From the NCBI GenBank assembly GCA_021292105.1, contig CM037862.1, forward strand, positions 3,976,501 to 4,040,500: DNA of 64,000 nt. The letters run 5' to 3'. The notes under the pieces are model-generated. The model saw nothing but the letters and a program-made list of their open reading frames with translations. It made no database searches and had not been told where the DNA came from. Both the position numbers and the translations under genes were made by a program. Shown here piece after piece: positions 45,753 to 57,284 of this stretch. Source of the stretch: Anadara kagoshimensis (Eukaryota > Mollusca > Bivalvia > Arcoida > Arcidae). The stretch's first letter is position 1; every line of letters starts with the position of its first letter.

Positions 45753-46613
45753 CGAGGGCGAATCAATAAGAAACCAGCTTAACTTATTTACAGATTAGAT
45801 CCACCTCTTATTTTTTAATGTAATTCAGTGCCCTCTAGTGTGATACACTTATACCAACGATGTGCATCACCCAAGAACTGAAAAAGACAGGGCGATTTCC
45901 ATTGACCCAATCCTCAACTGTCGTCACGACTTCTTGGTCAAACCTGAAATGACGTCCTCGGGTATCTCTGTGCTTTATTGTCTGGCTCATATTAATGAAT
46001 CTAAATCTCATATACATGCTTTAGACGCATTTTGACATAAAACGCTTCAATAGGGCGCTGTATGTTGATGCTTTGGTTGCCATTTGCACATTGCTAAGAG
46101 ATTTTGGGACCCAACTGGTGCCTATTTTGAAGTTATTTTCCTTATTTTTGTCACAAAAAAATCCACTCTATAGATTTGTTTTTAATTCGTGTGTTCAAAA
46201 AGCAAATATATTTTATCAAATAATATAGAAAAAATTCTAATATCAACTGATTCGTTTTTCTGCAAATCCCCGATGAAGGTTTGCAAGGTCAAATTTTGTG
46301 TATTTAAAATTTAAAGTTTTTAGACATTACCATTTTAGACTTGTTAGTTTATCACATTACTACGCGAATAACCGTAGCATTTCAGAAATAATGTAATTGC
46401 TAAAATATTATATTCAACTTTTTTCATTCCTTTATAATATTAGATGTGCAACTATTCGGATTTTTTTTATCAAAAACTTGTTCTGTTACGCTGCCCTGTG
46501 CCTAAAACCATACTGACATCTCGATACGCGTGCAATTTTGTATCCGGGTATAAACATGTACAGTGTCGGACAATCGGAAATGAGATGGCTAGTTACTTAT
46601 TGAGTCGCCCTCG
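45753..46613 (-). mobile_element. mariner-like element, internally decayed
   Basis: Inverted ends CGAGGGCGAATCAATAAG and (right side, complement) CGAGGGCGACTCAATAAG sit between TA dinucleotides (45751-45752 and 46614-46615), the mariner target. On the minus strand near 45990-45830 a piece RFDQEVVTTVEDWVNG and, in another frame, HRWYKCITLEG resemble the transposase C-terminus. At 861 bp it is shorter than a full mariner (about 1.3 kb), so it is deleted and inactive. Confidence 0.8.
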
Positions 46614-46879
46614 TAAAATGAGATAGAAAAAAGCTCTACACATTCTATACGTCATAACGCTATATTGTCTAGTGTAATTAACATAAACACCACCTCTAAA
46701 TAAGAACAGCTTATATATATACATATATATAATGACCACTCATCCGTGATGCTGTTTGAAACGTGTTTTGCTTTACCTTGAATCGGCAATTATAATCATT
46801 CCATAGACAAGAACAAGTTCTAATCATAATGATAAAGTATTATTTCATTTTACACGACTTTCCCTCATTCTAAATCATA

Positions 46880-47671
46880 GTGAAAGAACGTCTTACAGAA
46901 ATTATTTACTTGTCTTTCTTTTACAAAAACGGTAAGCCAAGATACAAATATCTGGTGCTGAATTGGGATTCTGGTTATTTTGTCAAGCATTATACAGATA
47001 AGAAACAAAAATATACTGAAGATACCATCAACAAAATCTTGAAGTTTTTGATAGATAACATATTTGTTGTGTTAGGTAATATAGTTTTTCAGCAAACAAT
47101 CGGTATACCAATGGTTACAAACTGTGCACCATTGCTTGCTGATTTGTTTCTTTATTCTTATGAAGCAGAACCTTGTTAAATTTGGAAAGAAGACTGTCGC
47201 CAAATCATTCAACTCAACATACAGATATATAGATGACGTTCAGTCTCTCAACAATCCTAAATTTGGAGACTAGAAAGACACGACTGATTCCTCAAGTTCT
47301 GCTTCATATTTAGACTTATACCTGGATTATGACGCAAACAAAAGGCTACATTTGAAACTTAATGACAAACGTGATGATTTCAATTTTTCTATTGTCAACT
47401 TTCCATTTTTATTCAGCAATATACCTGCCTCTCCTGCTTATGGTGTATCATATTCGTTTCCCAATTAATACGCTATGGTAGAGCTTGTTCCCACTACGGG
47501 GACTTTGTACAACGAAGTAGGCTGCTTGCAAATAAATTGTTGACTCAGGGATATTGCAAGCCTAGACTTTTCAAGGCCCTCAAATAGTTTTATGGCCGTC
47601 ATCACAGTACTGTTGACAAGTTTGATGTCTCTGTGTCCAGGATTGGCCTGGATATATTTGACGTCTCATAG
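46880..47671 (+). pseudogene. Reverse transcriptase relic of the local retroelement family
   Basis: The first frame (to about 47177) holds QQTIGIPMVTNCAPLLADLF, an RT core motif with one Gly replaced by Val. After a frame change come YRYIDDV (catalytic, about 47222), SSASYLDLYLDYD and DKRDDFNFSIVNFPF; further stops follow, then KFDVSVSRIGLDIFDVS ending at TAG 47669-47671. The 5' part is missing. The RT type (LINE-like or Penelope-like) is not assigned. This copy identifies the 27.3, 27.8, 41.1 and 16.2 kb fragments as 3' ends of the same family. Confidence 0.8.
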
Positions 47672-47870
47672 TTCCATGTTCCTTTCACACAATTTAAATT
47701 ACACGCGTGGCGGGTGTAGCTAGCTAAACAGGGAGTGCTTACCCTTCCGGAGCACCCGGTCTCACTTCCCTGGTGGAAGTTCACGCGTATAACCTAACTT
47801 GTCAGTTCCAATGTTTTTACTTTGCTTCTGGATTGTGATTCGGATATGGATTAGTATGTTTGTTTTTGAT
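47672..47870 (+). repeat. 3' UTR and tail of the retroelement
   Basis: GCTAGCTAAACAGGGAGTGC, CTTACCCTTCCGGAGCACCC, CTCACTTCCCTGGTGGAAG, then AACCTAACTTGTCAGTTCC and GGATTGTGATTCGGATATGG. Only one unit of the tail is present here, against about 36 at 27.9 kb. Confidence 0.8.
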
Positions 47871-48464
47871 ACATATACCAAGCACCAACTGGCTGCAGAA
47901 TGCCATTTGCCTTGGTAAGTTAGTACCCAACTGAAAGCATTTCTCATTGAAAGATCTTTTGTCAAAATTAAATGTAATACATATATTTCCTGTGAAATGA
48001 CAACTAGCTACATAGTGATACCATTATGTAACTTGTCTGTTAGTCTCAACGATATCATTGACTTTATTGACTTTTCCGAGTGGGGTTGCATCAATGGCAG
48101 GTCTTCTGGAACAAGGGTCTTTCTGTTGAGTTTAAATCCCACCACCCACACTTTTACTTTAGAGTTGGAGGGTCATATGTTCCTAGTTCGGATACCATAT
48201 AAGTTTGGATATCCTTAAGTGTTAAACATTTCTTATGAAAATATTGGATCACTATATGCCTCTTAATATTGGCGATCTACCTAATTAAATTTTGAAATCA
48301 AGGTTAGAGCCTTTTCTATGAACACCTAATATTAACTTGCACCGTGAAACTTATTTATTATTGTATGCACCATGCATACAAACTGTATCATACATTCGCA
48401 ATTTCAAATTTCTTTAGAAATTAAGACTTGAAAATAATGTTATACACGATTCTCGGTAACCGTA
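47871..48464. other. Non-coding stretch
   Basis: No gene recognised; a 73-codon frame at 47997-48218 has no known motif. Confidence 0.35.
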
Positions 48465-48922
48465 ACCTCGCAATTCCCGGTACACTAAAACGATGGCGAG
48501 AATCAATTCCCAGTACACCGCGTCGATCTTTAAACGTCTCCTGTTCCTTTATTTCGCAATACATTGAGTTAAAAATTGGTGGACATGTAGTTCTGAACAT
48601 CCTTGAGGAATTTTACGCTTCGGAATTTTTAATTATCAAGTGAAAGTTGCAATATTGGAAAGAAACTCCCAGCGACGTCAAAATCACAGGTGAGCACTAG
48701 CGCTTCATCAATTTGTTTCAGTGTTTAAACAGTGTATCACTTGCAGTTAGCTATTTCAGTAGAATCATTTATGTGTCCGATTGATAACCCAATACACCAT
48801 CAGATGTTAAAATGAACAGATAAGTCAAAAATCGGCTTTCGACTAACGCTGGTGTTGTTTACATGGGCTGTTTGGCTCATTTAATGCTGTAATATCCCGT
48901 GTACGCTGTACCACAGTGATTG
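48465..48922 (-). repeat. Long inverted repeat, right arm
   Basis: The counterpart of 44622-45075, in opposite orientation, starting in CAATTCCCGGTACAC and ending in CGCTGTACCACAGTGA. Confidence 0.85.
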
Positions 48923-49469
48923 TGGTAAAGACGCTAAGCATTCTCTTACTGATTTTTAAATGTAAAACTAAATGAAATCTTTTATCAACATATTAAGTAA
49001 AAGTTATATTCAAATCTGTAATAATAGCACCCCTGTGGGACCCCTATATGTAGTAACTACCACAAAGGTAGTAACTGTCACAAATGTAATAAAATTGTGT
49101 CACATATGTAGTAACGAACCACAAATGTAGTAAGGTTTGTCACATATGTAGTAAATGTTAGTCACAAATGTAGCGAAATTTTACCACAAATGTAGCAACA
49201 AAATTTTTCCACAAATGTAACAACTCAATTTTACCACAAATGTAGTAAAGTTTAAAAAATGATAAAAAAATGTTTTTCAAAATGGTTAATATCTTGGCTA
49301 GTGTTAATTAATGACAAGCATTGTGGTTTCTCTGTTAGGTAATTTAAGGAATATCTTTCGGGTAATTTAAGGAATGAAACTTCAAACCCATATCATGCCT
49401 CGGTTTCAACCATGTTCAGCCAGAGTCAAATGTAAGTCGATTTTTCAGTTCTAACCTACCCATAACGAT

Positions 49470-49560
49470 GTGGAATGTCACGGTTCATGTTCATGTGAAC
49501 AGTCATTTTCAGCTATGACAAGGCTACTACAAGGGAGCCCCGAGATGAATTTCCCCTCCC
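49470..49560 (+). pseudogene. Possible hAT dimerisation-domain scrap
   Basis: CSCEQSFSAMTRL resembles the hAT C-terminal signature (CxCERSFSAL-type). Nothing else of a transposase was seen around it, so this may be chance or a last trace of the element's own transposase. Confidence 0.3.
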
Positions 49561-49684
49561 TAGTGCATTTATATGTCGCCGCTTCGAAGATATATATTTT
49601 TTTTATTTTTTATAGGTCACACCCCCATCTTCGATGGGTTGAGTTCTATTAAATTGATTTGGTTTCTTTATGATTCCACTTTCC

Positions 49685-49955
49685 GTCACGGAAGGTAAGT
49701 TCCGTGTGTGGAAGATCGCGTGTTCGCAACCCGGGCAGGGTCTGACCAAGACTTAAAATAAAAGTCATTAGGGTAATTTGGAAAAGACCCTAAAACCAGG
49801 TGTGGCGCGTTAAAGAACCCTAGCTCATTCCATTGCACTCCATGGGTCAAACTTTCTGTCACTTCGCATATAGCTGGTGAAGTCTTAATATATCCGGTTG
49901 TTTCTTGTTTTTTCATTTGGGGGGGTTGTTGTTGTTGCATTGTTCATCTAGTTGG
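49685..49955 (+). repeat. tRNA-derived SINE-like sequence
   Basis: GTGTTCGCAACCC (about 49720) resembles a box B, followed by a body with GGTGTGGCGCGTTAAAGAACCC, a block shared in part with the SINE at 59860-60090 (GCGTTAAAGAACGC). It ends in a G/T-rich GTTGTTGTTG run. Box A is not clear. Confidence 0.5.
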
Positions 49956-50235
49956 TTAAATTGCAATATTCAGTAGGCACCTGTAAGTGCATTTTGCAGC
50001 AGGCAACTGGACACCCATAGCAATGCAAGTTAAAAATAATAGGCTAAGAATTTAGTAACAAAATAAAACAATCTGGAATTGTTTTGAACAATTCCGTTTA
50101 ATTTAACCCGCAGACAAATGAGAAAACCTTAAAGAAGTAACCACACATGACCTGTCTGTAGCGGATTGGGTGCGTACCTAGCCTGTGAGAAGTGCACAGG
50201 ATATACCATATATGATTTCAGACGTTCTATTTTAC

Positions 50236-50805
50236 AGACTAACACATCTTATAGCCCAGCAGATATGTGACAAATAATGGTCAAATAGTGGGAATTATGG
50301 TAAAAGCATGAAACTTGGTACATAGATAGATTATGAACTGCTGAAAAAAATTGGCTATGGACCCACTCAAATTTTTTCAAAATGGTCGCTATTTTCAAGA
50401 TTGCCGCCAATGACCAGTGTTAAGGATATTACCAAATAGTGGGAATTATGGTAAAAGCATGAAACTTGGTACATAGATAGATTATGAACTGCTGAAAAAA
50501 ATTGGCTATGGACCCACTCAATTTTTTTCAAAATGGCCGCTATTTTCAAGATGGCCGCCAATGACAAGTGTTAAGGATATTACCAAGCACAAACGATTCA
50601 ATAATGACAATATTTATTATGATTATTAGAATGTATTGTTCCAAATAGTAAACCAAAGATAATTGTCTTATTTTAAGAAAGGTATTTAAGGTATACCTAA
50701 AAAAGGGAAGTAACTCTTCAAACAAGACATAAAACGCAATGCAATACATGAACACCTATTGGAATACTTAATTCATATTCAAATTTACATGCAAAATCAA
50801 TACTA

Positions 50806-50841
<36 letters not shown>

Positions 50842-51020
50842 CACCACACACACACAGTGCTTGCCTAGAATTTAACTTGTTGTTTTGTGTAAATTGTTCA
50901 TTTCAATAATCTAGTGGTCAGAGTCTACAATCAAAAATTCTAGACTAATGTTCTGCTACAAAGACACTTGCTTAAGTCAATAAATATTTGACCATCACTG
51001 CACAAATTGTTTATTCAGAA
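50236..51020 (+). repeat. Inner inverted repeat, left arm
   Basis: Matches the complement of 51788-52325: AGCCCAGCAGATATGTGACA, AGTGGGAATTATGGTAAAAGC, GGCTATGGACCCACTCAA, ATGGCCGCCAATGAC, a CA microsatellite (about 50810-50860) and ATTCTAGACTAATGTTCTGC. A unit of about 165 bp is present twice in tandem in this arm (50276-50580) and once in the other. Confidence 0.85.
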
Positions 51021-51790
51021 ATTATTCTCTATCACAATTTCCACCACATTTGCAAAGAGCAGAGTACACAACATCTCGGCTCTGGTACATTTACATCTTC
51101 CCCGACATTCCTTTTCAACTTTGCACCAACACTTTATAAACTCATGGCAACTGTCTGATCCTTGTGGTAGCAGTGTCCAATGTGGTTCCCAAGTTTGCAT
51201 TGCCCCCCTTTTCCATCCCCCATTCACTTGGAGAAGGCATCTGTGGAATAGGCAGAATTGTTTGTCCCCATACATATTCAGCCTGGTATGCAACTCCCAT
51301 TGTGTGCTGAAGTAAGGCTGCGGCAGTGGGTGGAATTGCATCAATAGATCTTCCTTTGCGTGTGAAGAGTTCCTTTCGGGTCTCATTTACTATCATACAT
51401 GCACTCGTTTTATCATACACGGGGATCACAAAGTGTTCCAACTGGGGCAATATATCTCCTTTAGCTTCCTGTGTTATAACATGATTCAGAACTTGGAAGG
51501 CTTCAGTAATTTCAGGAAAGATTTTCCATGTTTCCCATGCAGTCTTTTGCCTCTATTGGCGAAAGAAGATGTCTGATCACATCCAGTAAAGGCATGAAAT
51601 GCAGGTAGTGCTTTAGACTTTTCTATCCCAATTGACTGTGAAATAGCATGGACAACCAAGTACCTAAAGTGCTTACCAGTTCCAAAAGCAACTCATAGCT
51701 CACTCAAGTTTACGATTTGGACCACTGCACTGTCTAATGCTACAAGATCTTTATCAACTGTTCGTATCAATACTTTGGAATAACCTTCTG
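51015..51790 (-). pseudogene. Fragment of a CXC-domain protein gene of mobile-element type
   Basis: Minus strand, in shifting frames: FTGCDQTSSFANRGKRLHGK (about 51590-51530), FVIPVYDKTSACM, TRKGRSIDAIPPTAAALLQH (about 51365-51305), YVWGQTILPIPQMPSPSEWG, then CWCKVEKECRGRCKCTRAEMLC (about 51120-51055), a tesmin/TSO1-like CXC cluster. This order recurs in repetitive genes of molluscs and cnidarians. Stops near 51490 and a frame change near 51190 break it. It fills the loop between the two arms of the inner inverted repeat. Function unknown. Confidence 0.65.
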
Positions 51791-51947
51791 AATAAACAAT
51801 TTGTGCAGTGATGGTCAAATATTTATTGATTTAAGCAAGTATCTTTGTAGCAGAACATTAGTCTAGAATTTTTGATTGTAGACTCTGACCACTAGATTAT
51901 TGAAATGAACAATTTACACAAAACAACAAGTTAATTTCTAGTCAAGC

Positions 51948-51993
<46 letters not shown>

Positions 51994-52325
51994 GTCTTGT
52001 TTGAGGAGTTACTTCCCTTTTTTAGGTATACCTTAAATACCTTTCTTAAAATAAGACAAATATCTTTGGTTTACTATTTGAACAATACATTCTAATAATC
52101 ATAATACATATTGTCATTATTGAATCGTTTGTGTTTGGTAATATCCTAACCACTGGTCATTGGCGGCCATCTTAAAAATAGCGGCTATTTTGAAAAAAAG
52201 ATTGAGTGGGTCCATAGCCAACTTTTTCAGCAGTTCATAATCTATCTATGTACCAAGTTTCATGTTTTTACCATAATTCCCACTATTTGACCATTATTTG
52301 TCACATATCTGCTGGGCTAACAATT
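51788..52325 (-). repeat. Inner inverted repeat, right arm
   Basis: Inverted counterpart of 50236-51020, with a TG microsatellite (about 51949-51990) in place of CA. Further degenerate units (TTTACCATAA..CCCACTATT, ACATATCTGCTGGGCTA) continue to about 52665. Confidence 0.85.
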
Positions 52326-52665
52326 TTGACAGAAAAATAAACAACATCTTATGGCGACCATCTTGAAAATGGTGGCCATTTTGAATAAAATTTCAGTTGT
52401 TTTATATCTAATTTCATTCAACAGGTCATAATCAACTTTTGTATCATTTTTTGTTTCTTTTACCACGATCCCCACTATTGAAACACCATTTCGGTGAAAA
52501 TGACACAGCAATTTGGCGGCCATCTTGAAAAAGGCAGCCATTTTGAATAAATTTTGAGTGGGTCCATAGCTGATTTTTTAGCAGGTCATAATGTATCTTT
52601 GCACCAAATTTCATGCTTTTACCATAAAACCCACTATTTATTCACATATCTGCTGGGCTATTATA
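52326..52665 (-). repeat. Degenerate tandem units next to the right arm
   Basis: Two further, diverged copies of the unit with GGCGGCCATCTTGAAAA, TGGGTCCATAGC and CATGCTTTTACCATAA. Confidence 0.7.
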
Positions 52666-52717
52666 AAATACAGTTCATATACTTTAATAACGATATTTAC
52701 GAAGTATTGTTAATGCA

Positions 52718-52792
<75 letters not shown>
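52718..52792. repeat. (CA)n(GA)n compound microsatellite
   Basis: ACACACACACAC followed by a long uninterrupted GA run of about 60 bp. Confidence 0.95.
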
Positions 52793-52794
<2 letters not shown>

Positions 52795-53559
52795 ATTAAA
52801 ATCAGCAAATATTAAAAAACCTTTGTGAGGTCGCTCCCACATATTAGACAAAACCAAATCAAGTGTAGTCATTATCGTAAAAACGTAAATTTTAGCGAAG
52901 CAAAATCTTGATCTGTAACACATTGTGGTGGACTAGTTCAATATGTGCAAGCTTTTACGGGAAAAACTGCAGAAAACTGTTATTTCAAACAAATTATCAA
53001 AGACAATTGCAAAGAATCAGATTTGTGGCAAAATAAAACGTTGATCTGCAACTCATTGTGGTTGAATCGCATTCAAAAACTCAGCCTAGTATCTGCAAGT
53101 GTTTAGGAAACAATGCGGAAAACTTATAACTGACTGATGGACGGACGGAGCGACCGACCAGCAGCGTTATACCTCCTACAACTTGAGTTTCGTGGGCTAC
53201 AATAATCAATACCCTACTAAAATCTGCCAAAATACAGAAAACCCAACGAAACTTAAATTTAAAAATTAAATTTTACATGTACTTTACAAACCGAAGTATA
53301 ATGAAAATAAGAGGTCATTTGGCAATACCCCTCACCGTGACCGCACAATACATTACATAACCCCTACAAGGATTATCAGATACTATAGCTAGTAGTTATT
53401 TATTACATTTATATCTGGATTACTATTAGATGTTGTGTTAATCATTTTGTAATGTACTGATTAATATGACACTGATAGTTTTCAAGTAAATAGAAAAAAA
53501 CCCAGCGAAATTAACAATTCATACATATATTTTTCTTTGGTAGTTTGTTCACTTATATC

Positions 53560-53770
53560 GGAATCAGAGCCACTTCTATCAGGATAAAATTCAACCCTTC
53601 TATCGGTTAAAAGTCACTTCTAAAGCGTTAAAAGTCACTTGTATCGTGTTAAAAGTCACTTCTATCGAAATCAGAGACACTGAATTCCCTTCTATCGGGT
53701 TAAAAGTCACGTCTAACGCGCTATAAGTCACTTCTATCGGAACAACTGTCGCTTCTATCGGGTTAGAACG
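53560..53770. repeat. Short tandem motif beside the right end of the 5-kb element
   Basis: About eight irregular copies of CTTCTATCGGGTTAAAAGTCA (some only TCACTTCTATCG) at spacings of 20-40 bp, ending 40-50 bp before the repeat-built right end. Confidence 0.7.
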
Positions 53771-54032
53771 TACCTTAAATGTTGGATTCTAACGCTTAAA
53801 TTTCAAAAATTTCGTTACTACATTTAGCGGTTTTCATTTACTACATTTGTGGTAACAAAAATGTTACTACATTTGTGGTAACGGTCGTTCCTACATTTGT
53901 GGTTCGTTACTACATATGTGACACTATTTTATTACATTTGTGACCGTTACTACATTTGTGGTAGTTACTACATATAGGGGCCCCACAACCCCTATCAAAA
54001 TATTTCCATAAATGATATAGGTATGTCATATA

Positions 54033-54122
54033 CCATTTTTTAAAGAGTTTAATAATAAAATACAATAAAAAATTGTTATATACCATTTTTTAAATGTATT
54101 TTATGATTAAATAAAAAAATGT
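54033..54122. repeat. Small AT-rich palindrome
   Basis: ATACCATTTTTTAAA..AATAAAATACA and TGTATTTTATGATTAAAT..AAAAAATG are inverted. A better-kept relative is at 63254-63344. Confidence 0.6.
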
Positions 54123-54884
54123 ACACAGGATACAGAACATATTTTTCTGAATTTTGATTGTTAATTTGTTATTGTTTTTGTCCATTTTCCCTTGGGGGGG
54201 GGGGATGGCCGGAAGGTGGGGTTGCAGGTAAACATTGACAAAGGAAAAACTCTGCTAAAGGAAAAACGTGAAAACGAAGAAGAAATGTTGGAAAAACTCT
54301 ACCTAGGCGACGTGACAGTAAAACAGTAATTCAGTTAGGCAATTTTCCATCTAGGATTTCTTTCTCGGTTTCTCTATATTTGTAGAGTTTTTGCTTACAG
54401 AACACCAAAAGCAACTGCATACAATACTTTTGGTATATGTGACACTATGAAAATCGAAAAGACTGAACAGCTATCATATGAAACCGCGCATTCACCTTTG
54501 AATGTAATGTCTTCAGTAAAAGTCATTAACGTGAGGATAATGATGTCAAGTCTGTTTCGGCCTTATAGAGCCATTAAATCACCTTTCATTTCATGTTCAG
54601 TGGTATTGTAGTAATGTCATTTTCTGTAGCAACGACTAATGAAGTCCGGACGTTATTTTCGACGACAATTAGGTCCAAATAGAGAGTTTAAGACGGGACG
54701 TTAACTACAGTCGTTCTATTTTGAAAATAATGTTTTAATACAAAAAATACTTCTCGACTGGAGTCTAAATCTTCGGACTTCATGAGGCGTCGAAATTGTC
54801 AACACCTATCGAAATTCATAAGGCGTTGTAACTTCGCAGCCTAATGAAGTCTCATTCGGCATTGGACTTCATTAGGAGTTGTTA
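54123..54884. other. Non-coding stretch
   Basis: No gene or recognised repeat; a G9 run lies at about 54195. Confidence 0.35.
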
Positions 54885-55010
54885 ATATATACAATTGATT
54901 TTATTAACGTGTCACATGCCATAAAACATACATAATAACATATACAATACAAAGATAAAATACCATGACATCCAGCCTAAAAGACTTATGAGACACGGTC
55001 ATTTGTAAAA
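54885..55010. repeat. Dispersed repeat with CATCCAGCCTAAAAGACTTA, second copy
   Basis: Matches the core of 41885-42125. AATGAGACACT-type strings recur at about 55208 and 55275. Confidence 0.55.
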
Positions 55011-55039
55011 TAGCGAAAATATATACATTCAATACAACA

Positions 55040-55156
55040 ATTAAAGTGTGTGTGTGTGTGTGTGTGTGTGTGGACATATTTGTTAAATTGCATGCAATAA
55101 AATGTGTGTGTGTGTGTGTTAAAATGTATGCAATAAGCGTGTGTTGTTCAAATGTA

Positions 55157-55192
<36 letters not shown>
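55040..55192. repeat. (TG)n microsatellites, three blocks
   Basis: TG runs at about 55045-55072, 55103-55120 and 55158-55192, separated by similar AAATTGCATGCAATAAAA / AAAATGTATGCAATAAG strings, so the block itself is duplicated. Confidence 0.9.
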
Positions 55193-55195
<3 letters not shown>

Positions 55196-55922
55196 TGTTA
55201 ATCTTCAATGAGACACTTTAATCTCCTGATAGCGAAATATCGACATATACATCCAGTCAGTTATAGCGTGGTCTTCAATGAGACACTGCAGTCCCAGATT
55301 ACTATAGTAATAAATATATCACATGTTCATATAGTTTAAACAAATGTTTGGTGTTTATATAAAAATAACAATAATCAACATTGTTGTAGAATTCAATTAT
55401 CAAAGTTTAATGATCAAAGGATTAATATAATCAGAAATTATCAATTAAAAACGTTTTTAAACCTTTTTTGTAAAAACTAAAAAACTATGAAAATATATTT
55501 AAAAAACCAATATGGTTTTATGTCTTCATTTCTGCTCCAGCGTAATTATTATGTACTTTATTTATAATTAATAACATTTTATAAAAATAGATGAAAGTAT
55601 ACATTATAATATTGAAATCTAATTAAAGATATGGATGGATAATGGTGGCAGTATGACCACTGGTCAACGCTGACTTATGAGACACACACAAAGTCAGTAT
55701 TTTGGAGAATACGCATCCTTCTTTTGATTCTTCAAGCACAGAAAGTGATAAAAAATAGCCGATCTATTTATTACGTACAATGTCAACATTTTCCCTCTAT
55801 TGTTTGTTACTGATGACGTACAGTGCAAATGTCAATTGTTTTGTTATATATGGGACAGTAGAATTAACTTAGATGACTGCAATATTTAATATATATGTCA
55901 GAAATGTTAAATCTACGAAGGA

Positions 55923-57132
55923 TTATTTACTCTCGAAACCGTAGTTGACCGCCTGACCATATGCAGGGGGAGGTGCATGATATCTGTAACCATCCGGCTG
56001 TTGCTGTAAACCTGAATTTTGTACCGGGGAATTAGGATCGCTGTATCCGGGTGGTCCAACTGCAGCTGAAAAGGTAAAAAGAAAACAAAAGCAAATAAAC
56101 AACTATTCTATGGTCAGAAGAATGTAATTGTTTTACAAAGATAATACTTCTGAAACTTAATCTTCTTCAGGTTCACATTCATTTCTCTAAGGGTAGGTGG
56201 TAGTATTGACAGTGTCGCACAATATTTTGATTTTCCATACTTGTAAACCTTTACAACTCTCATTTAAATGGGACCCAATATCAATTTGTCCTACAAGTTT
56301 TTGAAAAACTAATATAATATAGTTAAAATATCAATATTCAGAAAATATAATGATTACATATGCACGTGTGTCCCACCCCCTTGCTTGTTGTCTCCTTTTA
56401 TTGGTTTGATCAAATGTTTTACGTACAGTGTGCATGTAACGATAACGATACAATAAAGAAAAGAAAATGGCGATGGATTGGCCACATTCTAAGACGAGAA
56501 CAGGGAAACATCACGAAGCATGCTCTGGACTGGAATCCACAGAGAAAGAGGAAGAGAGGTGTCCAGTAACAACGTGGCGAAGAACACTAGACAGCGATCT
56601 GAGGTTGATCCAGATGTCATGGGGAGAGGCCAAACGAGTTGCACATGACCGGGACAGATGGAGAGCTATCGTCGAGGCCCTATGCCCCTCCAGGGGTGCA
56701 GAAGATTAAATCAAGTCAATTAAGTACATGTAACGAACGAAGACACAGGCGTTTGTGTTTCTGAACATATAGGTGATTTACTGACCCCAGTTTCACAATC
56801 ATTTCTCAGCTAAGATTTTTTCTGAATTTAGATTTGTAAATTTTGGCATTCTTTTTCAGAACTACAATTTAACATTTTTGATTAAAAGTAAATACATACA
56901 TCTATGTTATAAGCTTGAAGCGATCTTCAAAATGAAATCTTAAATTCCTGAATATCTTGAAGATCGACAACAATATCAAGATTTAAATTTTGCCAAATTT
57001 GAGTTACTAAGGAACTGAGGTCTTGTTTTTAAAGGATATTTGTTTTCTTTTCTTCAAAATACACGATTCAAACGACTTGTTCATCTGAAATGAACTAATT
57101 GTTCTACAGTGGTATACGTAAAAAGACGAAAG

Positions 57133-57182
<50 letters not shown>

Positions 57183-57234
57183 GGGCTTGCTCATCTGAGA
57201 TTAACTAATTGTTGCTACAGTGGTACGTAAAAAG

Positions 57235-57284
<50 letters not shown>

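Larger units (their letters stand above)
49034..53987. mobile_element. 5-kb element with inverted ends made of short direct repeats
   Basis: Left end TGTGGGACCCCTATATGTAG (49034) and right end complement TGTGGGGCCCCTATATGTAG (ending 53987) are flanked by ACCCC on both sides (49029-49033 and 53988-53992), a likely target duplication. Inward, each end is a string of ACCACAAATGTAGTAA-like and TCACATATGTAGTAA-like units, in the same order for about 110 bp. Inside lie a SINE, an inner inverted repeat and a gene fragment. No complete transposase was found, so it is probably a dead or non-autonomous composite. Family unknown. Confidence 0.8.

Noticed and set aside
51007..51315. Plus-strand 102-codon frame
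   Set aside because: It is antisense to the CXC-domain fragment, whose motifs are on the minus strand.
52554..52923. Glu-Arg and Ser-Leu repeat frames on both strands
   Set aside because: Translations of the (CA)n(GA)n microsatellite.
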